A stretch of 64,000 nt of DNA from Proteobacteria bacterium ST_bin11 (GCA_002083615.1 MSXO01000003.1:1-64000), one strand, 5' to 3'. Positions 54,263 through 64,000 are shown, counted from the stretch's first letter. Program-made: numbers and translations. The notes: generated from the sequence alone by a model not told the origin.

Positions 54263-54727
54263 TCACTCCTGAGGAACACCCCATTTCGCTTGCAAATAGT
54301 CGCGGCGTGTATCGAAAATACGCTGCAACTTATCGCCGATAAAGCCGTGCAGCAAGCAGCCCAACCAGCCAAGGGGCATCGTGTAAAACACAATGTCTTC
54401 CAGTAAGATGCCCTCCTCGCTATTGCTTAGGCAAACCTCATGGCTCCAGAAACCGAACGGGCCCACTGCTTGTTGGTAGACAAATCGATTGGGCTTATCG
54501 CAATGACTGACTTCCGATAGCCAAGACATCGGTACGCCAAACACAGCCTTCATCCGATAACTGATCAGTAAGCCTGCGTATATATCTGCGGGCACCGGCG
54601 AGGTAATATCCACATGGAAAAAGTCGGGCGTGATTTGATTCAAATACTGGGGAGACGAGAAAAACTCCCAGGCTTGCTCCTGGCTGAGTAACAGGCGCTG
54701 CCGCCGGTGAATACGATAGATTTTCAT
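54263..54727 (-). CDS. SRPBCC-family protein (START-like fold)
   Basis: The 154-residue product has the pattern of the SRPBCC superfamily often annotated as a ligand-binding or cyclase-like protein: MKIYRIHRRQRLLLSQEQAWEFFSSPQYLNQITP at the start, RFVYQQAVGPFGFWSHE in the middle and a long C-terminal helix (LQRIFDTRRDYLQAKWG). The fold forms a hydrophobic cavity; the ligand cannot be told. ATG 54727 is chosen because the family starts at this strand; the extension to 54766 has no homologous look. Confidence 0.8.
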   Translation of the reverse strand: MKIYRIHRRQRLLLSQEQAWEFFSSPQYLNQITPDFFHVDITSPVPADIYAGLLISYRMKAVFGVPMSWLSEVSHCDKPNRFVYQQAVGPFGFWSHEVCLSNSEEGILLEDIVFYTMPLGWLGCLLHGFIGDKLQRIFDTRRDYLQAKWGVPQE

Positions 54728-54848
54728 AATGCTTGCATCTGACAATGCCGTCCCAAGTGGATGCAAAGCAATCTACCGTAAAAAAACGTTTCTGATTGCA
54801 AAGATTCTTCAGCTCTGTCTGATTTCATCGCCCGCCGGGAATTCCTAT

Positions 54849-56606
54849 TCAACCGCCGCTGGCACTCGTACCGGTTTTACTGACTAATTGCGGTTTAGCG
54901 CTAGGCTCTGACGCCTTGGATAAGGCAGCTTGCAATAGCTCATCTTGCCCATAAATATCAGGATAAAAACGCGGCTTATCGTCACTGTCCACGAAGGCAG
55001 TAGTATAAAAAAACAGCACCGATATCGATTTTTTCAGACTAACCCGCTGGGTTTTGGGGCCGGCCATGGCTTGTTGAATGGCTTGTTGATCCCAATCGCC
55101 CTGGTCGCCCAACACGAATTTCGCCAGTTTTTCCGCTTCCGCCACTCTGACGCAGCCGTGGCTAAGATCGCGGCGATCCCGACTGAACGCCGCCTTGCCA
55201 GGCGTGTCGTGCAAATACACGTCGGCCTTATTCGGAAAAATAAACTTCACCCGCCCCAATGGATTGCTGCTACCCGGACGTTGTCTGGCTCGCACCCGAC
55301 CACTTTTGATTTCGTCGACAATGTTATCTTGATTGCCCTCTTCATCGTCTTCGGCATAGCGCCCCACCAACTCTATATCCTGATTCGCCAGAAACCCGTC
55401 ATCGCTCAGCAGCTTCGGCAACATTTCCTTATCCATGATGCTTTTCGGAATATTCCAATACGGCATGAACTCCAGATACTTCATCTCTTCCCAAAGCACC
55501 GGAGTCTGCGTCGTCTCCGCTTTGCCGACGATGACTTTCATTGTTAACGGCTGTTGATCATCCGCCGAAGTGAAGGCCCAGAGCTGAAACGCCGGGATAT
55601 TCACAAAAATCCTTGGCCCCTCCGGCAACGCCGGCATCCAACGCCAACGCTCCATGGCTAATTCAAGCATGGCGATTTTATCGGCTGTTGTCTGATTCAA
55701 CAGAGCTAGCGTTTGCTTTCCGATTACGCCGTCTGCTTTTAAGCCTTGCCGTTGCTGCAAGCGTTTGACAGCCTCTACTGAGGCGGGGTCGTAAAGTGCT
55801 TCTGGACTGCCTGCAACCGAGATCTCGTCCGCTTTCAGCTCACCCAACTCAAGCAGCCGACGACGCAGCTCCGGCAATTGGGCATCTTGCTCTCCTGGAC
55901 GAAACGACTTTACAAACAGTAGTTTCGGCACCTGCACATCGGCATTTTGCTGACGATAACTGGCCAATAATGTCTTTAACTGCTGATACTGCTTAAATTT
56001 GGGCGCCAACTGCGCAGGTAGTTCGTCAAGAGTTTTTTGTTGAATGGACTGGTTTATCAGCACAGCGAAATCAGTTGACGATTTCGCGGCAAACTGTAAC
56101 GGGTAATTGAAATCGCGCGGATCGACCCGCCCAACATTCAGATCGCGCGCAAAATGTAGCAAGGCTATCGACAGGGCTACATCGTAAGAAACCAACTGGG
56201 TCGTCGCGCTTGACGGCAAGGTAGCGGCCTGTTCGACGTAACCGCGCAAACGTTCAAAGTCGTAAACCACAGGGTTTAAACCGTCTGCTTTGGCATTGCC
56301 GAGAATGCCCAAGGCATCCGCCCGGTTTTTGGCCGGACGACTTTCCCCAAACCAAATTAGCTGGTTGGCGTTCAGTTGATATAACCGTTTCACATCATCG
56401 CTATATTGCGAAAAATCGCCTTGCGTCAGCAAAGGCTGCTGTTTGCTCGCCAGCAAAGACTCTATCGCTTGCTTGACAGCGGGCTCCGGGCTTTGGGTGC
56501 TAGCGGCTTGAGAAAAAAAATACAGCGGCACCAGTAACATCAGCAGATACGGGGTAGATTGTCGCCATTTCATTTGGCTATGGGATGATACGGCTTGCTG
56601 CTTCAT
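54849..56606 (-). CDS. L,D-transpeptidase, YcbB/LdtD type
   Basis: The 585-residue protein has an N-terminal membrane anchor or signal segment (about 16-35), a scaffold domain (about 50-250), a peptidoglycan-binding domain (VKRLQQRQGLKADGVIGKQTLALLNQ, about 278-305) and a C-terminal YkuD domain with the catalytic Cys485 in LSHGCVRVAEAEKLAKF. This is the layout of YcbB, which makes 3-3 cross-links in peptidoglycan or attaches lipoproteins. ATG 56606 (MKQQAVSSHSQ) fits the membrane segment; an upstream frame to 56717 is a poor N-terminus. Confidence 0.9.
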   Translation of the reverse strand: MKQQAVSSHSQMKWRQSTPYLLMLLVPLYFFSQAASTQSPEPAVKQAIESLLASKQQPLLTQGDFSQYSDDVKRLYQLNANQLIWFGESRPAKNRADALGILGNAKADGLNPVVYDFERLRGYVEQAATLPSSATTQLVSYDVALSIALLHFARDLNVGRVDPRDFNYPLQFAAKSSTDFAVLINQSIQQKTLDELPAQLAPKFKQYQQLKTLLASYRQQNADVQVPKLLFVKSFRPGEQDAQLPELRRRLLELGELKADEISVAGSPEALYDPASVEAVKRLQQRQGLKADGVIGKQTLALLNQTTADKIAMLELAMERWRWMPALPEGPRIFVNIPAFQLWAFTSADDQQPLTMKVIVGKAETTQTPVLWEEMKYLEFMPYWNIPKSIMDKEMLPKLLSDDGFLANQDIELVGRYAEDDEEGNQDNIVDEIKSGRVRARQRPGSSNPLGRVKFIFPNKADVYLHDTPGKAAFSRDRRDLSHGCVRVAEAEKLAKFVLGDQGDWDQQAIQQAMAGPKTQRVSLKKSISVLFFYTTAFVDSDDKPRFYPDIYGQDELLQAALSKASEPSAKPQLVSKTGTSASGG

Positions 56607-56995
56607 GATTCTCGCAAGTTCAAAGTCTGACAAAGGTTGCCATATTGACAAAATACGCGTCCAAGTTCTAGCTGTGCCCAACGAAAAGCGGTCTGTGCGG
56701 TTAGCGCAGCAAGTCAATCTATCCAGATTGTCCCTTACTTTTCATGCGCGAACATTTCAACACATCCGGGTTCGACGCTTGTAAAAATACCGCGCAGATC
56801 AGGTATTCACAAGTTCGACTAGGGCTGTCAAGAATCACAGGCTTTAAAGACCCACATTCCTGAGAGCCTCTTTGCAGCTTAGCTTGCCGGGCTCGCAGAA
56901 CACTATATTAGAATTTACCGATTTTTAACGCGGCTTATCGCGCTAGAATAGGGCTATAAATCTGTTTGACCAATAACCCACGTTTAGCGTTTTTC
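56607..56995. other. intergenic region, divergent promoters
   Basis: About 390 bases between the L,D-transpeptidase and the ATP-grasp gene. TAGAAT and TATAAAT around 56944-56960 could be promoter elements for the plus-strand gene. No repeat or RNA gene was recognised. Confidence 0.4.
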
Positions 56996-58297
56996 ATGCA
57001 TCCTTTTCCAAAATCCGAGCAAGTACCCAGCGCCAAGCAGCTAAATAGCGATTGCCGTTGCTCGTCGCTTAATCATCAAGCGCTGCGTAGCGAACTAAAC
57101 AGGCTGGGCGGAAACGATGATTTGTATCGAATGATCGCGGAAGAGCGGCCAAATTTGTTCGCGGAGTCTGCGGTATTCATCGACCAAGCCTCCCTGGACC
57201 AGCAATTGGAAATCGTCGCTGCACTGGAACGGGTGATAGCACTGCCGGCATATCAGCACCACGTTCTGCAATACGCACCTGAAGCCGCGCAGTTTTTGGC
57301 TAAAGCCCAAGGCGTATTCTTAGGCTTCGACTTTCATCTGAGCGCCGATGGTCCGAAACTGATCGAAATCAATTCCAATGCCGGCGGCGCGATGATTAAC
57401 GCGCTATTGATTCGAGCTCAAAACTACTGTTGCGACATCGTTGGCAACCAGCAACCCGGAAAACTTAAATCAGGCGGAGAAGCTAAGGATCAAACTGAAA
57501 CCGCATTTATGGACATGTTTTACCGAGAATGGCGGTCCGAACACGATTTGGCGCCCCTGCGCAGCATTGCAATCGTCGACGATGAGCCGCACAAGCAGTA
57601 CATGTGGCCGGAGTTTCTGTTGTTTAAACATTTGTTCGAACAACATAGAATCCAGACCTTAATCTGCGACCCGCGAGCCTTAAGCTATCGGGATAACCGG
57701 CTTTGGCACGGCGATGTGCAAATCGATCTGGTTTATAACCGCTTGACCGACTTTGGTTTGGAATCGCCAGATTGCCAAGCTTTGCGGGAAGCCTATCTGG
57801 CCGGTGCGGTAGTTTTGACGCCGCACCCAAGAAATCATGCCTTATATGCAGACAAGAGAAATCTGGTTTGGCTGGGTAACGACGGATTTCTAAAAGCTAT
57901 CGGTGTCGATGACTATACCCGGACCATATTGCGCGTGGGGATCGCTCATACGGTGTTAGTCCATGCCGAGCAGGCCGAATGGTTTTGGACCGAGCGCAAG
58001 CAGCTGTTTTTCAAACCCGCCAAAGGTTACGGCAGTAAAGCAGCATATCGCGGCGACAAGCTGACTCGCCGAGTTTTTGAGAGTATTCTGCAACACGAGT
58101 ATGTGGCGCAGACCTTGGTCAAACCCAGCGAACGGCACCTAGAGGCCGGCGAGTTAAAACTGGATTTACGCCATTACGTTTATCAAGGCGAGACCCAATT
58201 GGTCTGCGCCCGTCTCTACCAAGGCCAAACCACCAATTTCCGCACACCAGGTGGCGGTTTCGCCCAAGTGGTAGTGGTTCCGGATCACTATCCTTAG
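56996..58297 (+). CDS. ATP-grasp-like protein, function unknown
   Basis: The 433-residue protein resembles glutathione-synthetase-type ATP-grasp enzymes: FDFHLSADGPKLIEINSNAGGAMINALL near residue 105, VDLVYNRLTDFGLES, and a C-terminal section with FKPAKGYGSKAAYRG and RHYVYQGETQLVCARLYQGQTTNFRTPGGGFAQV that carries the ATP and metal-binding residues. It would ligate an amine or thiol to a carboxylate, but no substrate can be named. ATG 56996 (MHPFPKSEQ) is preferred over TTG 56966. The next two genes lie close behind and may form an operon. Confidence 0.75.
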   Translation: MHPFPKSEQVPSAKQLNSDCRCSSLNHQALRSELNRLGGNDDLYRMIAEERPNLFAESAVFIDQASLDQQLEIVAALERVIALPAYQHHVLQYAPEAAQFLAKAQGVFLGFDFHLSADGPKLIEINSNAGGAMINALLIRAQNYCCDIVGNQQPGKLKSGGEAKDQTETAFMDMFYREWRSEHDLAPLRSIAIVDDEPHKQYMWPEFLLFKHLFEQHRIQTLICDPRALSYRDNRLWHGDVQIDLVYNRLTDFGLESPDCQALREAYLAGAVVLTPHPRNHALYADKRNLVWLGNDGFLKAIGVDDYTRTILRVGIAHTVLVHAEQAEWFWTERKQLFFKPAKGYGSKAAYRGDKLTRRVFESILQHEYVAQTLVKPSERHLEAGELKLDLRHYVYQGETQLVCARLYQGQTTNFRTPGGGFAQVVVVPDHYP

Positions 58298-58316
58298 TCG
58301 CAAAATAGAGATAAAG

Positions 58317-58532
58317 ATGGAACCCAGCAAAGCACTAATCATTATCGGCTTGGCCATCCTGCTGCTGGGATTGGTATTACACTATGCCCCGTGGTTGGTG
58401 AATTGGTTCGGTAAACTGCCCGGCGACATTCGGATGCAGAATAAACACAGCTTGGTGTTTATTCCGATTACCTCGATGATCGTGGTCAGCCTGCTGATTA
58501 CCTTACTGGCTAATTTATTTTTCCGAAAATAA
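58317..58532 (+). CDS. DUF2905 family membrane protein
   Basis: The 71-residue protein has two membrane helices (about 6-28 and 46-68) separated by FGKLPGDIRMQNKHSLVF, the signature of DUF2905. Its role is not established. It lies 19 bases after the ATP-grasp gene and 25 bases before the hydrolase gene, all on the plus strand. Confidence 0.9.
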   Translation: MEPSKALIIIGLAILLLGLVLHYAPWLVNWFGKLPGDIRMQNKHSLVFIPITSMIVVSLLITLLANLFFRK

Positions 58533-58557
58533 TCTTTTCACAAGCGAGACCGAGATC

Positions 58558-59061
58558 ATGAGCAAACTCGTCGTATACAGCCACGGCAAGGACAGCATTC
58601 CCTGGGGCGAAAAGCCCTTAGCCTTGGCAGAAGTCGCCAAGCGCCAAGGGTTCGAATTTATCAGCCCGGATTATCAAATTAGCAATGACCCTGACTGGCG
58701 GGTACAGCACCTATTAGCACTGGATTTGTCTGGCTACGGAGCGACGGTGTTGGTGGGTTCCAGCATGGGCGCTTATGTGTCAACCGTCGCTGCGGAAACC
58801 CTCAAACCAAACGGGCTATTTTTGATCGCGCCGGCCTTCTATTTGCCGGGGTACGCCCGTACCGAGTTCAAGCCAGCCACAGCCCAAATCGAGGTATTTC
58901 ACGGTTGGCAAGACGATGTGGTGCCGCCGGAAAACGCCTGGCGATTCTGCCGCGAGCATCGCGCTCGTCTGCATATGCTGGATGCCGACCATCGCTTATT
59001 GAGCATATTGCCGCAAATGGTCACGGCTTTTGAACGATTTATCAAGGATTGCACCGCTTAG
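58558..59061 (+). CDS. small alpha/beta hydrolase, YqiA-like
   Basis: The 167-residue protein has the nucleophile elbow VGSSMGAYVS (Ser at about 69), an acid in the region HGWQDDVVPPENAW and a His in LDADHRLLS, so the catalytic triad is complete. Small esterases of the YqiA and DUF/alpha-beta UPF0227 groups have the same size. The substrate is unknown. It is the last gene of the plus-strand run starting at 56996; no strong terminator follows. Confidence 0.82.
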   Translation: MSKLVVYSHGKDSIPWGEKPLALAEVAKRQGFEFISPDYQISNDPDWRVQHLLALDLSGYGATVLVGSSMGAYVSTVAAETLKPNGLFLIAPAFYLPGYARTEFKPATAQIEVFHGWQDDVVPPENAWRFCREHRARLHMLDADHRLLSILPQMVTAFERFIKDCTA

Positions 59062-59303
59062 GCCTGATAATCAGAGTCGTATCTAGCCAGGAATTGGGCT
59101 CGGTAGGCCGAATATGCCGCGAGCATGCACCGCAGTTGCCGGCTACGTTTCGCTGATCCCGACCACTGTTTTGACTAGGTCCACGCGTCATTGATAGCGA
59201 GAAGCCTAGTATCCCTGGCATTGGATATCAGCCGCCCTGCGAATATGCCGTTTCGCTAACGACTCAAGCAGGCCAATAAGAACAGGTGAGTTTTTTGCGC
59301 GTC

Positions 59304-60269
59304 TCAGCGGCTTTTTTGCTCCACCCGCTTCAACAAGCCGAATAAATCGCTATTTGTCGACAATACGATTGTGGCATCGCCGTCTATCACTTTGCGATAG
59401 GTTTCCATGCTCTTCATAAACTTATAAAACTCGGCGGACTCCGGTTTTTGCCCATAGGCTTTGGCATAAATTTCGGTAGCCTTGGCATCCGCTTCACCCT
59501 GAATTTCTTGCACACGTTTGTAGGCAGTGGATTCGATTTCGTTCAGATCCCGCTCCCGATTGCCGTTAATTCTGGCTGCCTCGCCTTCGCCTTCCGAACG
59601 AAAACGCTGAGCAATTTGCAAGCGTTCGCTGATCATCCGCTGATGGATCCGCTCCAAGACCTGATGGTTGTAATTGATACGTTTGAAGCGGACATCCAGC
59701 AATTGAATACCGAATTCGGCCAGTTTCGGCGCGGCGGCATCGAACACGTCTTTTTCGATTGCTGCCCGACCCACGCGGATCGGTCGCAATACGCCAATGG
59801 TGCCCTCACCGGTCAACGGTCCCAAGGTCTCATCTTGCAGGGGTTTGCGGTCTTTATCCGAACGAACTACTTCGATCAATTCGTGACGGGCAATCGCCGT
59901 GCGGGTTTCGCTGCCTAAAATATCTTCCAGGCGCGATTGTGCGCTACGTTCGTCACGCAAGCGCAAATAATATTGCATGGGTTCGGTAATGCGCCAGCGT
60001 GCGAACGTATCGACTTGCACATAGGTTTTGTCCTTGGTGGACATCTCCACCATCGGCCCATCCCAGGCCAGATAACGCTTATCGAAGCTATTGATCTGCT
60101 GAGTAAACGGAATCTTGAAATGCAAACCGGGACTGGTGATCGGTTCGCCGACCGGCTTGCCGAATTGCGTAATGATGACTTGCTCGGTTTGATTGACGGT
60201 AAACGCCGACTGGAACAGCAAAAACGCGAAGACTATAGCCAATAGCCAGGTTCGGGTGAATAAACTCAT
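59304..60269 (-). CDS. hflC: HflC, subunit of the HflKC membrane protease modulator
   Basis: The 321-residue protein has an N-terminal membrane helix (about 5-25), then an SPFH/band-7 domain (FTVNQTEQVIITQFGKPVGEPITSPGLHFKIPF), and a helical C-terminal section (GEGEAARINGNRERDLNEIESTAYKRVQEIQGEAD). HflC pairs with HflK and regulates FtsH in the inner membrane. The start (MSLFTRTWLLAI) overlaps the hflK stop by four bases, indicating coupling. Confidence 0.95.
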   Translation of the reverse strand: MSLFTRTWLLAIVFAFLLFQSAFTVNQTEQVIITQFGKPVGEPITSPGLHFKIPFTQQINSFDKRYLAWDGPMVEMSTKDKTYVQVDTFARWRITEPMQYYLRLRDERSAQSRLEDILGSETRTAIARHELIEVVRSDKDRKPLQDETLGPLTGEGTIGVLRPIRVGRAAIEKDVFDAAAPKLAEFGIQLLDVRFKRINYNHQVLERIHQRMISERLQIAQRFRSEGEGEAARINGNRERDLNEIESTAYKRVQEIQGEADAKATEIYAKAYGQKPESAEFYKFMKSMETYRKVIDGDATIVLSTNSDLFGLLKRVEQKSR

Positions 60270-61243
60270 TTCACCGCCCCCACTGTCTGACCAGGGAAAG
60301 GCAACATAGGTAAAATCTGCTGCACTGTATCGTCGACGATAATCTGCTGTCGGGCTTGCGGCAAGACATCGCCCATGGTTTCCAAATAAATCCTTGCGCG
60401 GGTCACGTCAGGCGCTTTTAAATATTGTTCCAACACCTGATTAAAAGCGGTGACATCCCCTTCCGCTTCATTGATCCGTTTGAAACGATAACCTTCTGCG
60501 GCGCGAATTTTCTGATCGGCCTCGCCACGCGCGCGCGGCACGGCTTTGTTATATTCGCCATTCGCGAGATTGATGACATTCTCCCTATCCTGCTGCGCCC
60601 GATTCACTTCGTTGAAAGAGGGCTGTACCGGTTCCGGCGGATTGACGTTTTTCAGTTGCACTTGATTGATCGACACTCCCAGTTGGTAACGCTCAGCAAG
60701 CAAGCGGGCACGCGCCAAAACGGTATCCTCAATCTCCTGCCGACCGATGGTAATGATTTCATCGACGGTGCGATCGCCCACCACTTCCCGCATCACTGCT
60801 TCGGAAATATCCCGCAAAGTTACGCCAGGGTCGCGGACCACAAATAGATATTTTTCAGGGTCGGTGATCCGGTATTGCACGATCCATTCGACCAGCGCCG
60901 AATTCAGATCGCCGGTGACCATGGACTTTTCTAACCCAGGCTCATCGCCAGTTTGATCCGGGTTGGTAAAGCCGGTCGTGGCAAAGCCAAACTCCAGTTT
61001 TTGCTGACGCTGAGTCGGCACGGTAACGACGCTATCGATGCCAAACGGCAGTTTGGCGTGTAAGCCTGAGGGTACTTTTTCGACGTATTCGCCAAATCGC
61101 AAGACAATCCCCTCAGACTCGGCGGGGATGGTATAAACCGACATGGTCGCACCGACTAGAACGATCGACACTACCAGAATCGCCAATGGCGAAATCGGCA
61201 AGGAATCGGGCAAGTTTTTAAAAATGGAATTGGTGTCGTTCAA
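60266..61243 (-). CDS. hflK: HflK, subunit of the HflKC membrane protease modulator
   Basis: The 325-residue protein has one membrane helix (about 16-40), an SPFH domain (YTIPAESEGIVLRFGEYVEKVPSGLHAKLPF) with GEADQKIRAAEGYRFKRINEAEGDVTAFNQVLEQY in the coiled section. It is shorter at the N-terminus than the enterobacterial HflK and lacks the glycine-rich cytosolic leader. It comes first in the hflK-hflC pair and has no hfq or hflX neighbour in the window. Confidence 0.93.
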   Translation of the reverse strand: MNDTNSIFKNLPDSLPISPLAILVVSIVLVGATMSVYTIPAESEGIVLRFGEYVEKVPSGLHAKLPFGIDSVVTVPTQRQQKLEFGFATTGFTNPDQTGDEPGLEKSMVTGDLNSALVEWIVQYRITDPEKYLFVVRDPGVTLRDISEAVMREVVGDRTVDEIITIGRQEIEDTVLARARLLAERYQLGVSINQVQLKNVNPPEPVQPSFNEVNRAQQDRENVINLANGEYNKAVPRARGEADQKIRAAEGYRFKRINEAEGDVTAFNQVLEQYLKAPDVTRARIYLETMGDVLPQARQQIIVDDTVQQILPMLPFPGQTVGAVK

Positions 61244-61396
61244 GAACTGGCTCCGGTTAAGACGGCGGAAATGCGGGATGAGTGCCCCTTGAAATTAAGA
61301 GAACCGCCGCATTCATTAAACAAGCATGAACGCAGCCGGCCATTTCGTCAATTTGTCCGCTCCGCTGAGCTCGACCGCAAGCTGGCGACACCTTAG

Positions 61397-64000
61397 CTAA
61401 GATAGCTTGGGCAAATTCATAGCGCTCTGCCGCAAAAACTGCTCAAATTGATCTCTGGGCATCGGCTTGCCGAACAAATAACCTTGAATTTCCTGGCAAC
61501 CCTGCTCGCGGAGAAACTCGCGCTGTTCGACGGTTTCCACGCCTTCGGCTATGGTCCGCAAACCCAGGCTGCCAGCCAGACTAATCACCGCACTGACGAT
61601 GGCTTTATCTTCGGAATCGGTACTGATATCACGCACAAAAGATTGGTCGATCTTTAATTTATAGACTTTAAATTTTTTCAGATAACTCAACGACGAATAT
61701 CCGGTACCAAAATCATCTATAGACATACGCACGCCGCGTTGATGCAGTTTATTCATAACTGCTATCGCAGCTTCGGGATTTTGCATGGACACCCCTTCAG
61801 TCAATTCCAATTCCAAATATTCGGGCGGCAAACCTTCTTCTTCTAAAATCCGCGAAACCAATTCGGGCAAAGCCGGATGACTAAATTGAGCCGCCGACAG
61901 ATTGACCGCCATATTCATCGGCCCCAGCCCTTGCTCCTGAAAGAATTTGGCTTGCCGCACCGCTGTGCGTAAAACCCATTCGCCTATCGGCAGAATCAAT
62001 CCACTCTCCTCGGCCACCGGAATGAATTCGGCCGGTGAAACCATGCCAAACTCCGGATGCCGCCAGCGTAACAATGCTTCCGCGCCGACCACACGACCGC
62101 TATGAATATCCGCCTGCGGCTGATAGTAAACCTGCAGTTGCTCGCGATCCAAGGCGTGGCACAGCGCATTCACCAACTCCAGATTGCGCTGCGCGCGGGC
62201 TTGCATTTCAGGCGTAAAAAAGCGGTAACCGTGCCGACCGTCTGTTTTTACTCGATACATCGCGACATCGGCACTTTTAGATAAGCTTTCCAAGTCCTCC
62301 CCGTCGTCAGGATACAAAGCTATGCCGATCGATGCACTCATCGTCAAATCCAATTCCTCAATTCGGTATGGCTCAGCGATTGTATCCAGCAATTTTTGTG
62401 CGACATTCGCCGCGCCATCGGCATCGGTTCCCGGCAGCAGAAAAATGAATTCATCACCGCCCAGCCGTGTCACGGTATCCTCTTCGCGTAGCACCGCACA
62501 AAGCCGATTCGCTAAGGCCACCAGCAGCGCGTCGCCGACGCTATGACCCAACGTATCGTTAACATTTTTGAAATGGTCGAGATCAAGAAACATCAAAGCT
62601 AAGTTGCCATTACTCCGTTTCACCAGACTTAATGCATACTTCAAGTGATCGTCCAATTGGCTGCGATTGGGTAAACCAGTGAGCGAATCGTAATTGGCCA
62701 AATAGTGTATGTGCTCCTCGGCCTGCTTACGTTCTATAGCCAAGGCGACGAAATGGGCCACCATCTCCAACAAGCGCAGTTCGTGTTTGTCTGGAGTTGC
62801 GGGATGACGGTGATAAATCGCAAAAGTGCCTAGCACTTTTTTACTGGCTGAAAGTATCGGTTCCGACCAGCAGGCCGCCAAACCGGCCTGTTCCGCCAGC
62901 GGCAGAAAAGTCTGCCAGTAGGGATGTTCGGCAAGTTTTTCGACGATAGTCCTTTGCCCAGTGTAGGCCGAATTACCGCAGGACCCGCGTCCGGGACTAA
63001 TTTTTAAGCCGTCAATCGCTTGATTGTAAAAATCGGGAAGACTGGGGGCCGCGCCTATTCGTAAACACTCATTCTCATCCAAAAGCAAAACCGAACAAAT
63101 ACTGCCGATCAGCAAGACTTCAAGTTCGATTACTACATCGCGCAGAATATCGATCAGCTGCAAATTGCCGTTGAGGCGCTCAAGCATAAACACCCGAAAA
63201 CTTTCCATCTGCTGCGCTTGCAGGCGCTCGGCCTCGCGCTGAAAGCCGCCGATGGCATGATCGATATCCATGGCCATTTCCAGCAAGAGATTACGCGCGG
63301 CATCGTCGAATATATTGACCTCATCGCCGTACAACATAAAGGCGCCCACTGGCTTGCCACTGCGATGCAAAGGTATAGCGGCGGAGGCGTGCCAATGGAA
63401 TTTCGCGCCTCGCGCCTGCCAGGCTACTGTAGCTTGATCATGTTGAAAATCCGGACACCAATAGGACCTATCCTCTCGTACCGCAGTGCCAGTTGGTCCG
63501 CGCCCTGACGCTAGATTTTCATCTATGGATATTTCAATGCCATCCAAATACTCGGTGCCGCTGCCGTAGCTTGCAACCGGTTTGATTAGCTGACTGGCTT
63601 CATCAAGCATACCGATCCAGGCCATCTGCATCCCGCCGAAGATTACTGCATCGCGACAGATTTGCGGGAACAATTCGGCTTCGCTGGTACAGCGAACGAT
63701 AGCTTGATTACATTGGCTTAAAGCCGCATACAATTGCGTCAATCGGAGATTTTTTGCCTCGGCACTCCGGCGCGCGGCTTCAACTCTTGCCAAACTTGAT
63801 TGCGTTTCCGCCAACCAGCCCAACACGCTGTTTCTCATATCCCTCCCAACCGGGATATTTTCTGAAAAATCGCCGTTGCCCAAACGGATTATCTGATCAT
63901 GTAACTCGTCAACCGAAGCGCCCAATATCGCATGTAACGTGCGATAGGCCCACCAGAACGTCAATATCAACACTAGCCCGAACAGTACAAACACTACCCG
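61397..64000 (-). CDS. HAMP-GAF-GAF-GGDEF-EAL protein, 5' end outside the window
   Basis: The frame is open to the right edge, so the N-terminus is cut off; a GTG at 63994 is probably not the true start. Visible are a membrane helix, a HAMP domain, two GAF domains (AELFPQICRDAVIFGGMQMAWIG and the QLIDILRDVVIELEVLLIGSICSVLLL region), a GGDEF domain with intact GGDEF (RLGGDEFIFLLPG) and an EAL domain with EALLRWRHPEFG, NLSAAQF, ELTEGV and DDFGTGYSSLSYLKK. Both halves look active, so it may make and break cyclic-di-GMP under GAF control. Confidence 0.92.
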   Translation of the reverse strand, partial: RVVFVLFGLVLILTFWWAYRTLHAILGASVDELHDQIIRLGNGDFSENIPVGRDMRNSVLGWLAETQSSLARVEAARRSAEAKNLRLTQLYAALSQCNQAIVRCTSEAELFPQICRDAVIFGGMQMAWIGMLDEASQLIKPVASYGSGTEYLDGIEISIDENLASGRGPTGTAVREDRSYWCPDFQHDQATVAWQARGAKFHWHASAAIPLHRSGKPVGAFMLYGDEVNIFDDAARNLLLEMAMDIDHAIGGFQREAERLQAQQMESFRVFMLERLNGNLQLIDILRDVVIELEVLLIGSICSVLLLDENECLRIGAAPSLPDFYNQAIDGLKISPGRGSCGNSAYTGQRTIVEKLAEHPYWQTFLPLAEQAGLAACWSEPILSASKKVLGTFAIYHRHPATPDKHELRLLEMVAHFVALAIERKQAEEHIHYLANYDSLTGLPNRSQLDDHLKYALSLVKRSNGNLALMFLDLDHFKNVNDTLGHSVGDALLVALANRLCAVLREEDTVTRLGGDEFIFLLPGTDADGAANVAQKLLDTIAEPYRIEELDLTMSASIGIALYPDDGEDLESLSKSADVAMYRVKTDGRHGYRFFTPEMQARAQRNLELVNALCHALDREQLQVYYQPQADIHSGRVVGAEALLRWRHPEFGMVSPAEFIPVAEESGLILPIGEWVLRTAVRQAKFFQEQGLGPMNMAVNLSAAQFSHPALPELVSRILEEEGLPPEYLELELTEGVSMQNPEAAIAVMNKLHQRGVRMSIDDFGTGYSSLSYLKKFKVYKLKIDQSFVRDISTDSEDKAIVSAVISLAGSLGLRTIAEGVETVEQREFLREQGCQEIQGYLFGKPMPRDQFEQFLRQSAMNLPKLS

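Overview
The window reads as chromosomal DNA of a gammaproteobacterial methanotroph (order Methylococcales, Methylomonas/Methylobacter-like). The strongest sign is a copper membrane monooxygenase operon in A-B-C order (13748-16539), the layout of the divergent pxmABC type rather than pmoCAB. Two secreted proteins with PEP-CTERM-like tails, ubiG, a pyruvate:ferredoxin oxidoreductase and an OprC-type copper receptor fit the same group. No rRNA, tRNA, CRISPR array, prophage or plasmid module was seen.

Layout. 1-10 kb: a fragment of a diguanylate cyclase gene at the left edge, a PEP-CTERM protein, then a complete potassium uptake operon kdpFABCDE, followed by a full copy of the cyclase gene that repeats the left-edge fragment. 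11-18 kb: a Yellow/royal-jelly-type secreted protein tail-to-tail with a LysR regulator, a 165-bp MITE with clear target duplication, pxmABC, and an MFS transporter gene broken by an in-frame stop. 18-30 kb: sufT, an SDR gene, mupP, ubiG, mtaD (minus strand), an 1852-residue hybrid kinase, then mtnA and cysZ (plus strand). mtaD and mtnA belong to methylthioadenosine salvage; the gene block resembles a conserved block in pseudomonads, here opened by the kinase.

30-38 kb: an OprC-like copper receptor gene with a one-base frameshift, a small cysteine protein, two secreted proteins, an AraC regulator with a direct repeat in front of it, an atypical Nramp-like transporter and a small periplasmic protein. 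38-48 kb: a CysB-type regulator, a candidate small RNA, a hybrid kinase with its response regulator, and a two-gene unit of a double amidase plus a membrane protein of unknown role. 48-54 kb: nifJ with a dihydroorotate-dehydrogenase-like gene and a DUF4186 gene, preceded by three TAGTCA half-sites. 54-64 kb: an SRPBCC protein, a YcbB-type L,D-transpeptidase, an ATP-grasp-like protein, a DUF2905 protein, a small hydrolase, hflKC, and a GGDEF-EAL protein running off the right edge.

Themes are copper-dependent oxidation and copper uptake, ion homeostasis, and an unusually heavy load of PAS/GAF kinases and cyclic-di-GMP enzymes. Two genes carry clear lesions (MFS nonsense codon, receptor frameshift) that should be checked against reads before being treated as biology. 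No single undescribed system stands out with certainty; the best candidates are the amidase/membrane-protein pair, the candidate sRNA, the split regulator-like ORF at the G10 tract, and the nested MITE.
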